A stretch of 32,261 nt of DNA from Paulinella micropora (GCA_009731375.1 BJOX01000236.1:681920-714180), one strand, 5' to 3'; shown: positions 1-9,931, counted from the first letter of the stretch. Notes: generated by a model from the sequence alone, not told the origin. Numbers and translations are program-made.

Positions 1-260
1 ACAATGTCATCATTGTAGCTTGCGCAAGCTTACGGTGCTCAAAACACTTGGACTAACGGCTTCCTTTTCTTTCTCTTCTTCCTTATCCTCCCACTCTCCA
101 TTCCTAGATTGCCTTTTTCTTCAACGTTCCTCCTCTTCTTTTTCCAGAACACAGTCTACCCGTGATTCCCATCCCGGACACATGCACAGTACACAAATTA
201 TTGTTTGATGTGAAACTGCGTTCCTTTGCAAGGACTACATTCCTTTGCGACATCTCATAT
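1..260. other. Unassigned pyrimidine-rich flank
   Basis: Pyrimidine-rich sequence before the first microsatellite block. Short open frames exist, but they consist mostly of Ser/Phe/Leu from CT-rich DNA and have no recognisable motif. I see no gene here. Confidence 0.5.
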
Positions 261-261
261 A

Positions 262-848
<587 letters not shown>

Positions 849-1297
849 TGGAGGGGTGCACAGAATGGCACCCCACGGGAAGAGGAGATGGCTGGGCCTC
901 TTCCCACTGGTTCAGAGGCTATGTCGTTGTGTTGCTTTTATAAGACATACACCACGTGGGATCAAAGGGGTATGTACATTCCGCGATCTCGGGGTGGTGA
1001 CGGGTTTCGAGGCGTCCCAGCTTACCCCAAAACGTCCTCATGCGCTGGCAGACCGCATGAAATGTCTGCTACCCCCTTGAGTACCTCCATTCGACTTATA
1101 CCCAGTCTTGTGGAACTCTCTCATAGGGAACATCAATCATTTGCAGTTGATTCCCTGCAAGGTACCCGACACGCCGAGCGGGTAGCTATTCAGGGATGGT
1201 TATAGTCACTCTTCCCTCCCAACATTCACTGTGTGACTGTTGGGTCGAGGGATGGAGGCGCATGGTCCTTGGACTCAGCCATGACAGATCAATACAA

Positions 1298-1298
<1 letters not shown>
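849..1298. repeat. Unclassified unique segment bracketed by ATT tracts
   Basis: About 450 bp of complex sequence with an (ATT)n tract on each side (731-848 and 1299-1364). It begins near a hairpin with arms GGGGTGC and GCACCCC (about 853-877). A unit bounded on both sides by ATT tracts resembles the arrangement of the ATT-tailed SINEs in the 18-22 kb part of the window, so it may be an interspersed element. I could not find a clear Pol III A/B box pair or any protein motif in it. Confidence 0.3.
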
Positions 1299-1364
<66 letters not shown>

Positions 1365-1553
1365 GTCAGGCACAAGAGGTGAAGCTTGAACCATTTCCAA
1401 GGAAGGAGGTCTGTTCTATACCTTATGTTTATACATACATACATACATACATACATACATGCATACTTACATACATGCCTCACATACATACCATTAGATA
1501 CCATACTTACATACCATACTTACATACCATACATACATACGTATGTATGTTAG
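1299..1553. repeat. (ATT)n and (CATA)n microsatellites
   Basis: A near-pure (ATT)n at 1299-1364, about 60 bp of unique sequence, then (CATA)n/(ACTTACAT)n repeats to 1540. The last bases, gtatgtatgttag, act as the acceptor of the exon at 1554. Confidence 0.9.
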
Positions 1554-2046
1554 GGTGATTTGGAGGAGCAGTTGTCACGGGAGGTGGAGAGACAGAAACG
1601 CGAGGCAGAACTGCGTGAACAGAAGGTAATGTTGTTGTTGTTGTTGTTATTGTTGTTGTTGTTGTTGCTATCGTTGTTGTCGTTGTTATCGTTGTTGTTA
1701 TCGTTGTTGCTATCGTTGTTGTCGTTGTTATCGTTGTTGTTATCGTTGTTGATGTTGTTGTTGTTGTTGTTGTTGTTGTCGTTGTTGTCGTTGTTGTTGT
1801 CGTTGTTGTCGTTGTTGTTGTTCTTGTTGTTGTTCTTGTTGACGTCGTTGTTCTTGTCGTCGTCTCGTCGTCATCGTTGTTCTGGTTATTGCTGTTGCTG
1901 TTGCTGTCGTTGCTGTTATTGCTTACTCACCAAACTCAACATGGTTGCTGTCGTTGCTGTTATTGCTTACTCACCAAACTCAACATGGCAAGTCCCCCAA
2001 ACTTGAACTCCAAGTTCCTCTCATCAATCGATAGATAGATAGATAT

Positions 2047-2130
<84 letters not shown>

Positions 2131-3023
2131 GTAGGTAGGTAGGTAGGTAGGTAGGTAGGTAGGGAGNNNNNNNNNNNNNNNNNNNNNNNNNNNNNNNNNN
2201 NNNNNNNNNNNNNNNNNNNNNNNNNNNNNNNNNNNNNNNNNNNNNNNNNNNNNNNNNNNNNNNNNNNNNNNNNNNNNNNNNNNNNNNNNNNNNNNNNNNN
2301 NNNNNNNNNNNNNNNNNNNNNNNNNNNNNNNNNNNNNNNNNNNNNNNNNNNNNNNNNNNNNNNNNNNNNNNNNNNNNNNNNNNNNNNNNNNNNNNNNNNN
2401 NNNNNNNNNNNNNNNNNNNNNNNNNNNNNNNNNNNNNNNNNNNNNNNNNNNNNNNNNNNNNNNNNNNNNNNNNNNNNNNNNNNNNNNNNNNNNNNNNNNN
2501 NNNNNNNNNNNNNNNNNNNNNNNNNNNNNNNNNNNNNNNNNNNNNNNNNNNNNNNNNNNNNNNNNNNNNNNNNNNNNNNNNNNNNNNNNNNNNNNNNNNN
2601 NNNNNNNNNNNNNNNNNNNNNNNNNNNNNNNNNNNNNNNNNNNNNNNNNNNNNNNNNNNNNNNNNNNNNNNNNNNNNNNNNNNNNNNNNNNNNNNNNNNN
2701 NNNNNNNNNNNNNNNNNNNNNNNNNNNNNNNNNNNNNNNNNNNNNNNNNNNNNNNNNNNNNNNNNNNNNNNNNNNNNNNNNNNNNNNNNNNNNNNNNNNN
2801 NNNNNNNNNNNNNNNNNNNNNNNNNNNNNNNNNNNNNNNNNNNNNNNNNNNNNNNNNNNNNNNNNNNNNNNNNNNNNNNNNNNNNNNNNNNGGGGGGGGT
2901 GTGGGTGGGTGGGTGGGTGGGTGATTGGGTGGGTAGGTAGGTAGGTAGGTAGGTAGATAGATAGATAGACAGTGTCGTGCCAATGCTAGCCATGATTTGA
3001 CAGCTCGGGACAAGACACTGTCA

Positions 3024-3067
<44 letters not shown>

Positions 3068-3164
3068 CATCTCTATCTTCTATCTATCTATCCTTATTGT
3101 GTGTCATACCTCTTTTCTCTATCTCGGTTATACCTGCATTGCTCATGGTGTGTGTGTGTGTGTG

Positions 3165-3236
<72 letters not shown>

Positions 3237-3441
3237 GGTTGCCAACTTCCGCCAGAAGGTGGTAGGTAAGGTCGAAGAGCGTCTGAAAGAAAGCCGCAAG
3301 AAGAAGAAGAGGAAGACTGAGCAGGAGGAGGAAGGGGCAGGCTTGACAGAAGAGGAAAGGACGCGTATTAGAGAACAAGCCAAGAAGAAACTTCTGCAGA
3401 AGAAGGCGAAGGCTGGCAAGCACCGCCGTGCCATCTTTTAG
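1554..3441 (+). CDS. Charged coiled-coil protein, last two exons (partial)
   Basis: The 3' end of an intron-containing host gene. One exon is 1554-1625 (acceptor ...gttag, donor gtaatg), encoding 24 residues that begin GDLEEQLSREVERQ. The last exon is 3238-3441 (acceptor ...ctctctccag), encoding 67 residues and ending HRRAIF then TAG. Both junctions are phase 0. The product is a Lys/Glu/Arg-rich alpha-helical tail with runs such as KKKKRK, likely a coiled coil and possibly nuclear or RNA/ribosome associated, although nothing seen here proves a function. No family recognised. Upstream exons are not visible or lie outside the window. The ~1.6-kb intron is almost entirely microsatellite plus an assembly gap. 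The (CT)n tract ending in CAG directly forms the polypyrimidine tract of the last exon. Confidence 0.72.
1629..1990. repeat. Imperfect (GTT)n tract with 3' tandem duplication
   Basis: An intronic (GTT)n array interspersed with GTC and ATC. It ends in two near-identical ~48-bp units containing gcttactcaccaaactcaac, at about 1891-1941 and 1942-1986. The open frame through it encodes poly-Leu and is not considered coding. Confidence 0.85.
2029..3075. repeat. (GATA)n/(GGTA)n/(GGGT)n block with 725-bp gap
   Basis: (GATA)n at 2029-2130 grades into (GGTA)n. An assembly gap of N runs from 2167 to 2891. The right side starts with G-runs and (GGGT)n, grading back to (GGTA)n and (GATA)n, then unique sequence at about 2970-3023, then (TATC)n. 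The series GGGT to GGTA to GATA on the right mirrors that on the left. The gap therefore probably hides more of the same tract and its size is not trustworthy. Confidence 0.9.
2167..2891. other. Assembly gap (725 N)
   Basis: Unknown bases inside the GATA/GGTA/GGGT microsatellite of the coiled-coil gene's intron. Confidence 0.98.
3150..3237. repeat. (GT)n(CT)n intron end
   Basis: (GT)n followed by (CT)n, ending in CCAG at the last exon of the coiled-coil gene. Here the microsatellite serves as the 3' splice-site pyrimidine tract. Confidence 0.9.
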
Positions 3442-3970
3442 ACATTACTTTCGCAACGTCCAAGCGACCAAATCAGCCGACCGTGGTAGTATTTTTCTTG
3501 GCTGATACTAGAGCTACGATAATGCTAAAGGGATCGTCCTTTGGTAGTGTTTTTCTTGGCTAATACTAGAGCTATAGGATACTTCTAAAGGAATTGTCCG
3601 AAAGGCCGTAGCAAGCGCTTTCAAGTGCCATTCTCACCGTTTTATACCTCAAATTTCGAGTGAGAAAAATTTAAGATTGAACTTGGACGGTTTCGTGTTT
3701 TGAAACGTCCTCAGTGATGTCCTTAGCGACATTGTCCACAGTGACATCGTTGATGATGTTCAAGTAGCGAAACCATCGTCTTTCTGTCTAACTATCTTTC
3801 TATCTATCTATCTATCTATATATATATATATATATCTATCTATTTATATCTATCTATCTATCTTTCTATCTATCTATCTTTCTATCTATCTATCAACTTT
3901 GATCTCATATCGTTCTCCGTCAATCACACTTATAGCAAATGCGAAACCATCCATTGAAACCTCAGGACAG

Positions 3971-4043
<73 letters not shown>

Positions 4044-4225
4044 AAGAAAGAAAGAAAGAGATAGAGAGAGAGAGCGAGAGAGAGAGAAGAGCTTTCGAAT
4101 GCTGTGCCAAGCGTTTTCGTAGCTTCAATATTGAGTGAGAAGGTTAAGATCAAACACGGTTGTTTTTTCGCCTCTTGAATATCCCCAGTGATATCTCATT
4201 CCTCTCCATCCTAGAGTGCGCAGAT
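3442..4225. repeat. 3' flank with local duplications and microsatellites
   Basis: No gene seen. Two ~58-bp near-tandem units (about 3486-3545 and 3544-3602) share 'ttcttggct.atactagagct'. A diverged ~110-bp unit at about 3611-3725, with the landmark 'gagtgagaa...ttaagat', recurs at about 4107-4200 beyond a (TATC)n block (3790-3893) and a (GA)n block (3970-4088). This suggests a segmental duplication interrupted by microsatellite growth. Confidence 0.6.
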
Positions 4226-4500
4226 GAGACGCAGGCGACGATGCGGTAAGTTTCCGGGGAATCACCGCGAAAGCCGCGAAAGTTTAGCTGGCTTTGCCTT
4301 TGTGTCACTTATCCGTGTGTCACTTATCCGTTTCTTTTCTTTTCTTTTCTTTTCTTTTCTTTTCTTTCCTTTTCTTTTCTTTCTAGGATTAGAACCGGGC
4401 AGATAGGCTCGCACTTTATTTCCCTCTTCTGTTTTTTTGCTTTCTTTTTATTTTCCCTTCTTCGTCGTCTTCTTCTTCTTCTTCTTCTTCTTCTTCTTCT

Positions 4501-4531
<31 letters not shown>

Positions 4532-5640
4532 TCTTCTTTCTTTCTTTCTTCTTTCTTCTTCTTCCAGTATGCTGTCAGTACGAGTCTCTTTGCATTGGAT
4601 ATTAATTAGACCCTTTCTCCTCAGTTATGTCCATAATACTTAATTATGAGACTCGTCCGTTCATTAGCCTGAGTAGTAGTTGTCACTGAGTTTCTGCTAT
4701 TAGTATTAATATTATTAGTTGTTACTGAATACAGTCAATTGTAGTACTTTAGGATGTACATGGAAAAAGTGAAGGGTCACGGATTTTAATAAAAATAGCA
4801 TGATCAAGTAACCTTTTGGTACCACATGACAATTTACAAAATATGAGGATCAGATGTGAAGCCTGTGGTGAACACGGTGCATTTGAAAAAATCGAAAACT
4901 GGTAAAAATTGAGTAAAAAAAAGAGGGTGATGAGTTTGAACAACACTGGAGAACAGAAATTGCATGCACTCGTAATGGGATGAACGGAATCAGTTAGCTC
5001 AGTAGTCAGACAAATGTGTCCAACCAGTGTAGCGGATATGTAACTCTGTTCCGAGACGCACGGGGCAGCTGGGTCCAAGTAAGAGGAAAAATACATTCAG
5101 AGGTGGTCGGAGGAAGCCAGCAAACGCGATGGAAACAGAGAGCTGCTGGCGGATGAACTGGTTCTGCACACTTTCATGATATGTGTGTACATGAATATGT
5201 GAATGGTTGCACAAAGGAAGCCAGGCTTGGGGAAAGCAGTCGTGAAGCAAAATGGCAGTCCTGTTTTCGATAGAGCAAACTTAGAGTGGCTCAGAAGCTT
5301 GGAAAAGGTGTGCAGGGAGGAAACCAACAAGAGGGAAAATATCCACAGGATATATGCATCACGCGGTTGCTGTTGGCTGCTCAACCAGCAGGTTTTCTTA
5401 TGCTTGGGAACCAAGTTGGTGGGAAGGTGGAAAAAGGCATTCAGCCACCGTATTTTTGCCATGGTTTTGTCACAGATGTGAATGTTTTCGCCAACTCCGT
5501 TCTCAAGCCAACATCTCTAGCAGGGAGGCGAGTTAAGCGTGAGCGCCTCGCCCGACAATGCGAAACGATACCGCAGTTTCGTCCTGGGAAATACAGTAGT
5601 ATAATATCGTTTTTTTAAGGTCATTTTTCGTGCCTCAAAA
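4226..5640. other. Non-coding stretch with CTT tracts
   Basis: Contains a 15-bp tandem duplication (GTGTCACTTATCCGT, about 4301-4330), (TTTTC)n at 4331-4385 and (CTT)n at 4465-4560. Otherwise it is unique sequence with several 60-120-codon open frames on both strands that have no recognisable motif. I do not call a gene. Confidence 0.5.
4985..5065 (+). mobile_element. Weak tRNA-like SINE head
   Basis: TTAGCTCAGTAGTCAG (4994-5009) resembles a tRNA A box, and CTGTTCCGAGACG (5046-5058) resembles a decayed B box. Their spacing, about 50 bp, is normal for a Pol III internal promoter. No cloverleaf is intact, so this is at best an old tRNA-derived SINE remnant and not a functional tRNA. Confidence 0.33.
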
Positions 5641-5943
5641 TGACGCTTTTAAAAACGAATTCGCTCTCCTATTAATCTCCCGCAAATCAATACGAAGCGT
5701 TAAAACAGCAAAATAAAAAAAATAAAAATTTCAATCAATACAAGCAAGCAAAATAAAGAAATCTCTCTTACTCTTAATCTCGCTTTTAAATAAAAATAAA
5801 AATCAAGCAATTTTTTTTTCCGCTTTACTTTTACTTTTAAATAAAAACAAAATCAATACGAGAGCACAAAACACCCCAAAGAGCCCTCCACAGAGCACTG
5901 AGAGAAATATATTGTAAAAGAAAAAAATTTGTTTTTGATATAG
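5640..5943. other. A-rich left margin of virus-like block
   Basis: A very A/T-rich non-coding lead-in to the compact ORF block. It contains repeated short motifs (aaatcaatacga at about 5685 and 5850; cttttaaataaaaa at about 5783 and 5834). I looked for an inverted partner near 12.4-12.6 kb that would mark terminal inverted repeats and did not find one by eye. The left boundary of the insertion is therefore uncertain. Confidence 0.4.
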
Positions 5944-6174
5944 ATGGAACGCAAACAGAAGAGAGCGGAATACGTAAAGGAAAGAAGAAAACAGAAATAT
6001 ACATGTGTATGTGGTAAAGTAATCGGTATATATGGAAAATATCAACACGAAAAATCAGACTTTCATAGAGACTACTGCGCAGAGAAAGAAGAGGTTATGA
6101 TAGGAGGACATAAAGTTATTCGTATAATTCGTAGAAGCGATGACATGGAAAGATATTATAAAAATAAAATGTAA
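5944..6174 (+). CDS. Small basic CxC...HxxxxxH zinc-finger-like protein
   Basis: Encodes 76 aa. A strongly basic helical N-terminus (MERKQKRAEYVKERRKQK) is followed by CVCGK and, 16 residues later, HEKSDFH, giving a C-x-C...H-x5-H zinc-ribbon/C2H2-like arrangement at about residues 21-41. Small ORFs made of a basic helix plus a 'CxCG...H...H' finger are common, of unknown function, in large algal/protist DNA viruses and their relatives. That comparison is from general knowledge, not a search. It is the first ORF of a same-strand series and has no introns. The stop is followed by an AT-rich element that also occurs after the next ORF. Confidence 0.6.
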   Translation: MERKQKRAEYVKERRKQKYTCVCGKVIGIYGKYQHEKSDFHRDYCAEKEEVMIGGHKVIRIIRRSDDMERYYKNKM

Positions 6175-6214
6175 AACCATTTAAAGAAATAAATATTACT
6201 ACTTATATAATATG
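6166..6214 (+). promoter_or_regulatory. Repeated intergenic element, copy 1
   Basis: The stretch beginning aaaatgtaaaaccatttaaa and running through tacttatataatatg is repeated almost exactly at 6469-6515. It spans the stop of one small ORF and the start of the next, as expected for a viral terminator-plus-promoter cassette. A TTATATAAT-type motif sits just before the ATG. Confidence 0.5.
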
Positions 6215-6487
6215 TCTTCTATAATGATACAAGCCGACAAGGAATTGAAAGAACTATACAACTTACATTTTCCAGAAGCATTAGCAGACGATAGAAGGAT
6301 TAAGAAATACACTAGAACAGAAACGCTTCAACGATATAGCAAAGCCTTTAAGTTTTGGGATGAACAGAAAAACAAAGCATTAGAGGCTCCAACGATGTTG
6401 AATATCCACAAATGGGAACTATGTGAAGAAGCAATAAGACAACTTAAATTAAGGGTGATGATTGTATTAAAATGTAAAACCATTTAA
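6212..6487 (+). CDS. Small hypothetical protein of the virus-like block
   Basis: Encodes 91 aa starting MSSIMIQADKELKELYNLHF. Hydrophilic and predicted helical, with no recognised domain. The last ~10 residues are encoded by the repeated intergenic element (6469-6515) read in a different frame from copy 1. The present C-terminus may therefore be secondary, acquired when the element was duplicated or after a small indel. It lies 37 bp downstream of the zinc-finger-like ORF and upstream of another small basic ORF, all on one strand. Confidence 0.5.
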   Translation: MSSIMIQADKELKELYNLHFPEALADDRRIKKYTRTETLQRYSKAFKFWDEQKNKALEAPTMLNIHKWELCEEAIRQLKLRVMIVLKCKTI

Positions 6488-6515
6488 AGAAATAAATTAT
6501 ATTACTTATAATATA
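6469..6515 (+). promoter_or_regulatory. Repeated intergenic element, copy 2
   Basis: The second copy of the aaaatgtaaaacca... element, ending in tacttataatat just upstream of the ATG at 6519. See copy 1 at 6166-6214. Confidence 0.5.
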
Positions 6516-6518
6516 GAT

Positions 6519-6695
6519 ATGGGGAGACACAAGAAATATCTCACACCTGAGGACAAACGAAAGGCTAACTCCGAAAAGGCTCTTGCATATTACAAAAGAA
6601 ATAAGGATGAAATCAATCAAAAGAGGAAGGAGCAATTAAAAGAACGAAACAGAAAACTTAAAGAATATGAAGCAATGAAGGCGAGAGGAGTATAA
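6519..6695 (+). CDS. Small Lys/Arg-rich helical protein, 58 aa
   Basis: Starts MGRHKKYLTPEDKRKANSEK and continues with AYYKRNKDEINQKRKE. The whole ORF is a highly charged amphipathic helix, probably nucleic-acid binding. 'YYKRNKDE...' helices of this kind also form the N-terminal part of many small viral ORFs that end in a zinc finger, and here the finger is absent. The ATG follows the repeated promoter-like element by 3 bp, which supports this start. The next 150 bp are A/T-rich and non-coding. Confidence 0.5.
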   Translation: MGRHKKYLTPEDKRKANSEKALAYYKRNKDEINQKRKEQLKERNRKLKEYEAMKARGV

Positions 6696-6844
6696 AAAAA
6701 CAAAAAAACGAAAATGATTTTTTTTGCCTAAGACTTATGAATGAATTTCATGTTAAAGGTAAGACAATCTTATATATATAAAAAGGTAAAACAATTTAAT
6801 TTATTTTCATTATTTTTATATCCTCACTAAGATAAAAGTAAAAT

Positions 6845-7639
6845 ATGCCACCACCATTACCGCCCAGACCAACGAAGGAAAATGTAGAACTAGCGAAGGT
6901 AAGGGCGAATTTGAGGAAAACTACAACAAGAGAAAACAAAAGGGAATTTAAAGTAGTAGAGTTAAAATCTAGGCGAGACAATAGATTAAACTCTCTTACA
7001 TACGAGAAGCAAGGATTAGACATATACTTTTACGATACTGACGCATTAGAGCGAGAGGTTCTACTTCCTATACTATTAGATGCAAAAAGAAATGGTATGA
7101 CAGGAAATGCGGACGTTCATATTACTATAACCTACATAACCGACCACGAAGAATTAAATAGATATTATAAAAAGAAAACATTTAATTCTTTTCAAATAAA
7201 AAACTATGATGATTTTATTGAAATGTTGGATGAGTTTAACATAAGCAATATTGAAGCATCTGGATTAGGTTATGACCGAATCATTGAATATGCTAAGGTA
7301 GTAGTAGTTCAAGAAAACGGAGGCGGTTGTTATGAAGGAAAAAACAAATGCAAAAAAACAATATCAAATGAAAATATATTGATATCTCCCGCTAGCAAAA
7401 ATAATAATTGTTTATTCTTTCTCTGTAAAGACATTCTTAATATACCACTCATTAACAGAAAAAGATGTAATGATATTAGAGAACAATTCAATCTTTCTAA
7501 TGATTGCTCTATACCATTTTCTACCGCCGTAAAAATCCTTAATACTTTGATAAAGGAAGAGAAGACATACGAAATAACAAATGCCTTAACAAGAGAAACT
7601 ATAAGCACGAATAACATTGGAGAAGAAGGAGACATATGA
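6845..7639 (+). CDS. pPolB N-terminal domain fragment
   Basis: Encodes 264 aa starting MPPPLPPRPTKENVELAKVR. The Pro-rich, then basic, start is followed by a mixed alpha/beta domain. Near residues 188-200 comes the motif NNNCLFFLCKDIL with a following KRCNDIRE. This 'cysteine-Leu-Phe' block typically precedes the exonuclease domain in viral pPolB proteins of the DNA_pol_B_2 type. It ends in ATATGA, so the stop overlaps the ATG of the next frame by four bases. In intact relatives this region is normally continuous with the polymerase, so I read the overlap as a frameshift. Real stop-start coupling remains possible. Confidence 0.6.
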   Translation: MPPPLPPRPTKENVELAKVRANLRKTTTRENKREFKVVELKSRRDNRLNSLTYEKQGLDIYFYDTDALEREVLLPILLDAKRNGMTGNADVHITITYITDHEELNRYYKKKTFNSFQIKNYDDFIEMLDEFNISNIEASGLGYDRIIEYAKVVVVQENGGGCYEGKNKCKKTISNENILISPASKNNNCLFFLCKDILNIPLINRKRCNDIREQFNLSNDCSIPFSTAVKILNTLIKEEKTYEITNALTRETISTNNIGEEGDI

Positions 7640-8322
7640 TTTATTTAGAGAACAACCATTATTTTGGATTAACTAGAAGATATAAACAAAAATGTGAAAA
7701 ATGTTTTAGGAAATATGTCAAAAAACACACTTGTAATCCAAAAATGATCAATTATGCGAATAGAAAATTTTTGAAGAACGGACGAAGACATTTGATAACC
7801 AAATTTGATAAGGATAAAATTAATAACAAAGATGAAGTCATTCATTACGACCTAGAAACTTTTAGAAATAACACTCTCGCTGACGGCTTTGATATTCACG
7901 ACTGCTATATAGTCGGATATACTCAAGGGGCGGAAGGATTTAAATATTTCGCTGGTGTTGATTGTATTTCTAAATTTCTTGACTTTGTCTTGGAGAGAGG
8001 ACAAAAATTAACAATAGAATGGGGTAATAGAATGCTTCATAATCCAGTCAAGAAAGTAGCAGGAGTAAGAAAGAAGAGAAATAAAGATGAAGAACCACCA
8101 ATTTTATATGTGAATGGTTTTAACGGGGCGAACTTTGACCACTACTTTATTAAACAGGAATTAATAAGAAGAGGTATAAAACCAAAATCTCACATGATTA
8201 ATAACGGCTCAATAATCTCTTTACAATTTGAAAATATTAAAATGTGGGATATGTGTAAGCATACTCAGGGGACGTTAAAAGAAAACTTAGAAAATATGAC
8301 ATGCAAAACTCTTAAAGGATAG
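7636..8322 (+). CDS. pPolB zinc knuckle and exonuclease fragment
   Basis: Encodes 228 aa. It begins MIYLENNHYFGLTRR, then CEKCFRKYVKKHTC forms a C-x2-C...H-x-C knuckle. HYDLETF is the 3'-5' exonuclease Exo I motif (Asp and Glu metal ligands), and NGFNGANFDHYF is Exo II. It is stopped by TAG at 8320-8322, but the same frame carries on with polymerase-like sequence (FDHDKAS...) to a second stop at 8362-8364. Confidence 0.7.
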   Translation: MIYLENNHYFGLTRRYKQKCEKCFRKYVKKHTCNPKMINYANRKFLKNGRRHLITKFDKDKINNKDEVIHYDLETFRNNTLADGFDIHDCYIVGYTQGAEGFKYFAGVDCISKFLDFVLERGQKLTIEWGNRMLHNPVKKVAGVRKKRNKDEEPPILYVNGFNGANFDHYFIKQELIRRGIKPKSHMINNGSIISLQFENIKMWDMCKHTQGTLKENLENMTCKTLKG

Positions 8323-8364
8323 TTTGACCACGACAAGGCATCTACTTGGGAAACAATGAGTTAA

Positions 8365-8652
8365 GAATTAAGAAATAAGTGTCTTGAATATTTGAAGTGT
8401 GATGTTATGGGGTTAAAAGAGTTATATGACAAAATAAACACAGAGATATTTGAAAAACACTCAGTGAATTTAACTTCATACGCTTCAACTTCAAGCCTCG
8501 CATTCAATATCTGGAAGAAAATGATTGATGGTAAGCGCGATGTAAGACTCCAACTATTGAACAAGAGAAGGCATTTAGAAAAGCGGTTATCGGAGCAAGA
8601 ACATATCCAAGCAAAAAAAGATTTATTTCAAAACAATATAATGACTACTTAG
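8365..8652 (+). pseudogene. pPolB Exo III segment
   Basis: Same frame as the previous fragment, after two in-frame stops. It carries CLEYLKCDVMGLKELY, the Exo III motif (Tyr...Asp), and a TSYASTSSLAFNIW block typical of the exonuclease-palm linker of pPolB. Polymerase similarity then leaves this frame near 8550 and continues in the frame that contains ARTYPSKK and palm motif A. Confidence 0.65.
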
Positions 8653-8960
8653 AAGGGAAAATCACATTTGATGAATTAACCGATTATTTAGTTGATGCGG
8701 ATGTCGTATCTTTATACCCAACAGCGATGCTTAATTTATTTATGGTTGGAGAAATTAAATCGGCTATCGCACCATTTGATTATAATAATCTTCCTATCGG
8801 TATTTACAATGTTGATTATATCTCACCAAAAGACATATTACATTCAAGAATAGGACAGAGAAATAAAATGGGTTCATTAAAGTGGAATTTAGCTGATATG
8901 AACGACCAATGGCTTACAGTATTGATATTGAAGATATGGTTAAGGAAGGCTACGATCTAA
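8553..8960 (+). pseudogene. pPolB palm motif A segment
   Basis: Open in a third frame. It shows GARTYPSKKRFISKQY, the counterpart of the (T/S)GGRT region of protein-primed polymerases, here with Ala for the second Gly. It then shows DADVVSLYPTAM, motif A with the first catalytic Asp (8700-8720). An ATG at 8727 would give only a short piece. The frame is lost after MNDQW near 8910. Confidence 0.65.
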
Positions 8961-9487
8961 CAATTCATAAAGGATACTATACAGAGGAGGCAGAACCAGT
9001 TTTCAAAGAATATATATTAGAAATGTTTAAGGCGAAAGAAAATAGCGAAAAAGGCACACCACAATATTTATTGGCCAAACTATTTATGAATTCGTTATAC
9101 GGAAAGATGATACAACGACCTATCCCAACTGAAGCAGAATATCTTAAATCAAATGAGGAGTATTGGAAATTTTGGACGAAAAATTATATATCCGATGTGG
9201 TTGAATTCAAAGATAAAGACGGAAACAAACTCTGGTGTGTATCTGGAATTCCTAGAAATGAAGTAATAATTAAAGAAAGTATTACAAAGCCTTCTCACTA
9301 CGGAGCATTTATTCTAGCATATAGCAGGCGAATTATGTATAACTACATAAAAGAGGCTAATCCAAATAAAGACATAGAGGCTGATTTCTATTACACCGAT
9401 ACCGATAGTCTAGTGTTGCATGTTATGTTCGCCAAACTAATCAAAAGACTTGGTGATAAATCTCTAGGAGGAATAACAGACGACTAA
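8909..9487 (+). CDS. pPolB palm motifs B and C fragment
   Basis: Encodes 192 aa with KLFMNSLYGKM (motif B, the Lys and Tyr-Gly that bind dNTP) and FYYTDTDSLVLH (motif C, the two catalytic Asp residues). It ends at TAA (9485-9487), directly within LGGITDD-stop-GD. The same frame continues with clear polymerase thumb sequence, so this is an internal stop and not the natural end. Confidence 0.75.
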   Translation: MAYSIDIEDMVKEGYDLTIHKGYYTEEAEPVFKEYILEMFKAKENSEKGTPQYLLAKLFMNSLYGKMIQRPIPTEAEYLKSNEEYWKFWTKNYISDVVEFKDKDGNKLWCVSGIPRNEVIIKESITKPSHYGAFILAYSRRIMYNYIKEANPNKDIEADFYYTDTDSLVLHVMFAKLIKRLGDKSLGGITDD

Positions 9488-9931
9488 GGAGATTGTTGTA
9501 AGATAATAAGAGGAATATGGATTGCTCCTAAATTGTATATGTTAGAATTTACAACGAATGAAGCCTTTCTCCCTTACCTTACTAAGAATGACTTGAAACA
9601 TAAAGACAAAGGTGTTCATATAATTGAATGCTACGAAAACGAAGGAGTAAAAAAGAGATACTACCATCTCAGAGGTAAGGGGTTGAATTCAAAGGGGCTA
9701 AATCCAGAAGTATATAAAAAGATGGATTTAGGTGAAAGCATTGAAAATGTTAGAGATTTTCAAATGAAGAAAATTCATTTATCACGAAATAGCAAACAAC
9801 AAAACATTAACCATTTCAGCATAGTTCATACTACAAACATAAAAAAGAAAGTTAATGATAATAAATGGTGCGGTCGTGAGTTTATCAACAAAAATGATAG
9901 TATCCCTCACGGCTTCCATATCCGCTCCTAA
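9488..9931 (+). CDS. pPolB thumb/C-terminal fragment
   Basis: The same frame as the motif B/C fragment after the TAA at 9485. It begins with GDCCKIIRGIWIAPKLYMLE, the usual block after motif C where the chain passes into the thumb, and ends with WCGREFINKNDSIPHGF, the usual C-terminal signature of these enzymes. The first ATG (9531-9533 region) would start only a truncated piece. The true stop is at 9929. Confidence 0.65.
   Translation, partial: GDCCKIIRGIWIAPKLYMLEFTTNEAFLPYLTKNDLKHKDKGVHIIECYENEGVKKRYYHLRGKGLNSKGLNPEVYKKMDLGESIENVRDFQMKKIHLSRNSKQQNINHFSIVHTTNIKKKVNDNKWCGREFINKNDSIPHGFHIRS

Larger units (their letters stand above)
6845..9931 (+). pseudogene. Protein-primed family B DNA polymerase, broken
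   Basis: About 3.1 kb of one polymerase-like coding region of the pPolB type (Polinton/virophage/linear-plasmid relatives), now in several frames. The N-terminal domain is at 6845-7639 and the CxxC...HxC zinc knuckle and Exo I (YDLET) and Exo II (NGANFD) motifs at 7636-8322. Exo III (YLKCD) lies at about 8390. The palm motifs are A (DVVSLYP, 8700-8720), B (KLFMNSLYG, about 9077) and C (YTDTDS, about 9394). Breaks are an ATGA frame change at 7636, TAG at 8320, TAA at 8362, a frameshift near 8550, a frameshift near 8910 and TAA at 9485. All catalytic Asp/Glu positions that I can see remain. It would replicate a linear viral/transposon genome primed by a terminal protein. As it stands it cannot be translated by the standard code. 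Confidence 0.85.

Noticed and set aside
5097-5618. Overlapping 80-120-codon frames at 5.1-5.6 kb
   Set aside because: Both strands are open with no motif, splice logic or neighbour support. A decayed gene cannot be excluded, but I cannot support one.
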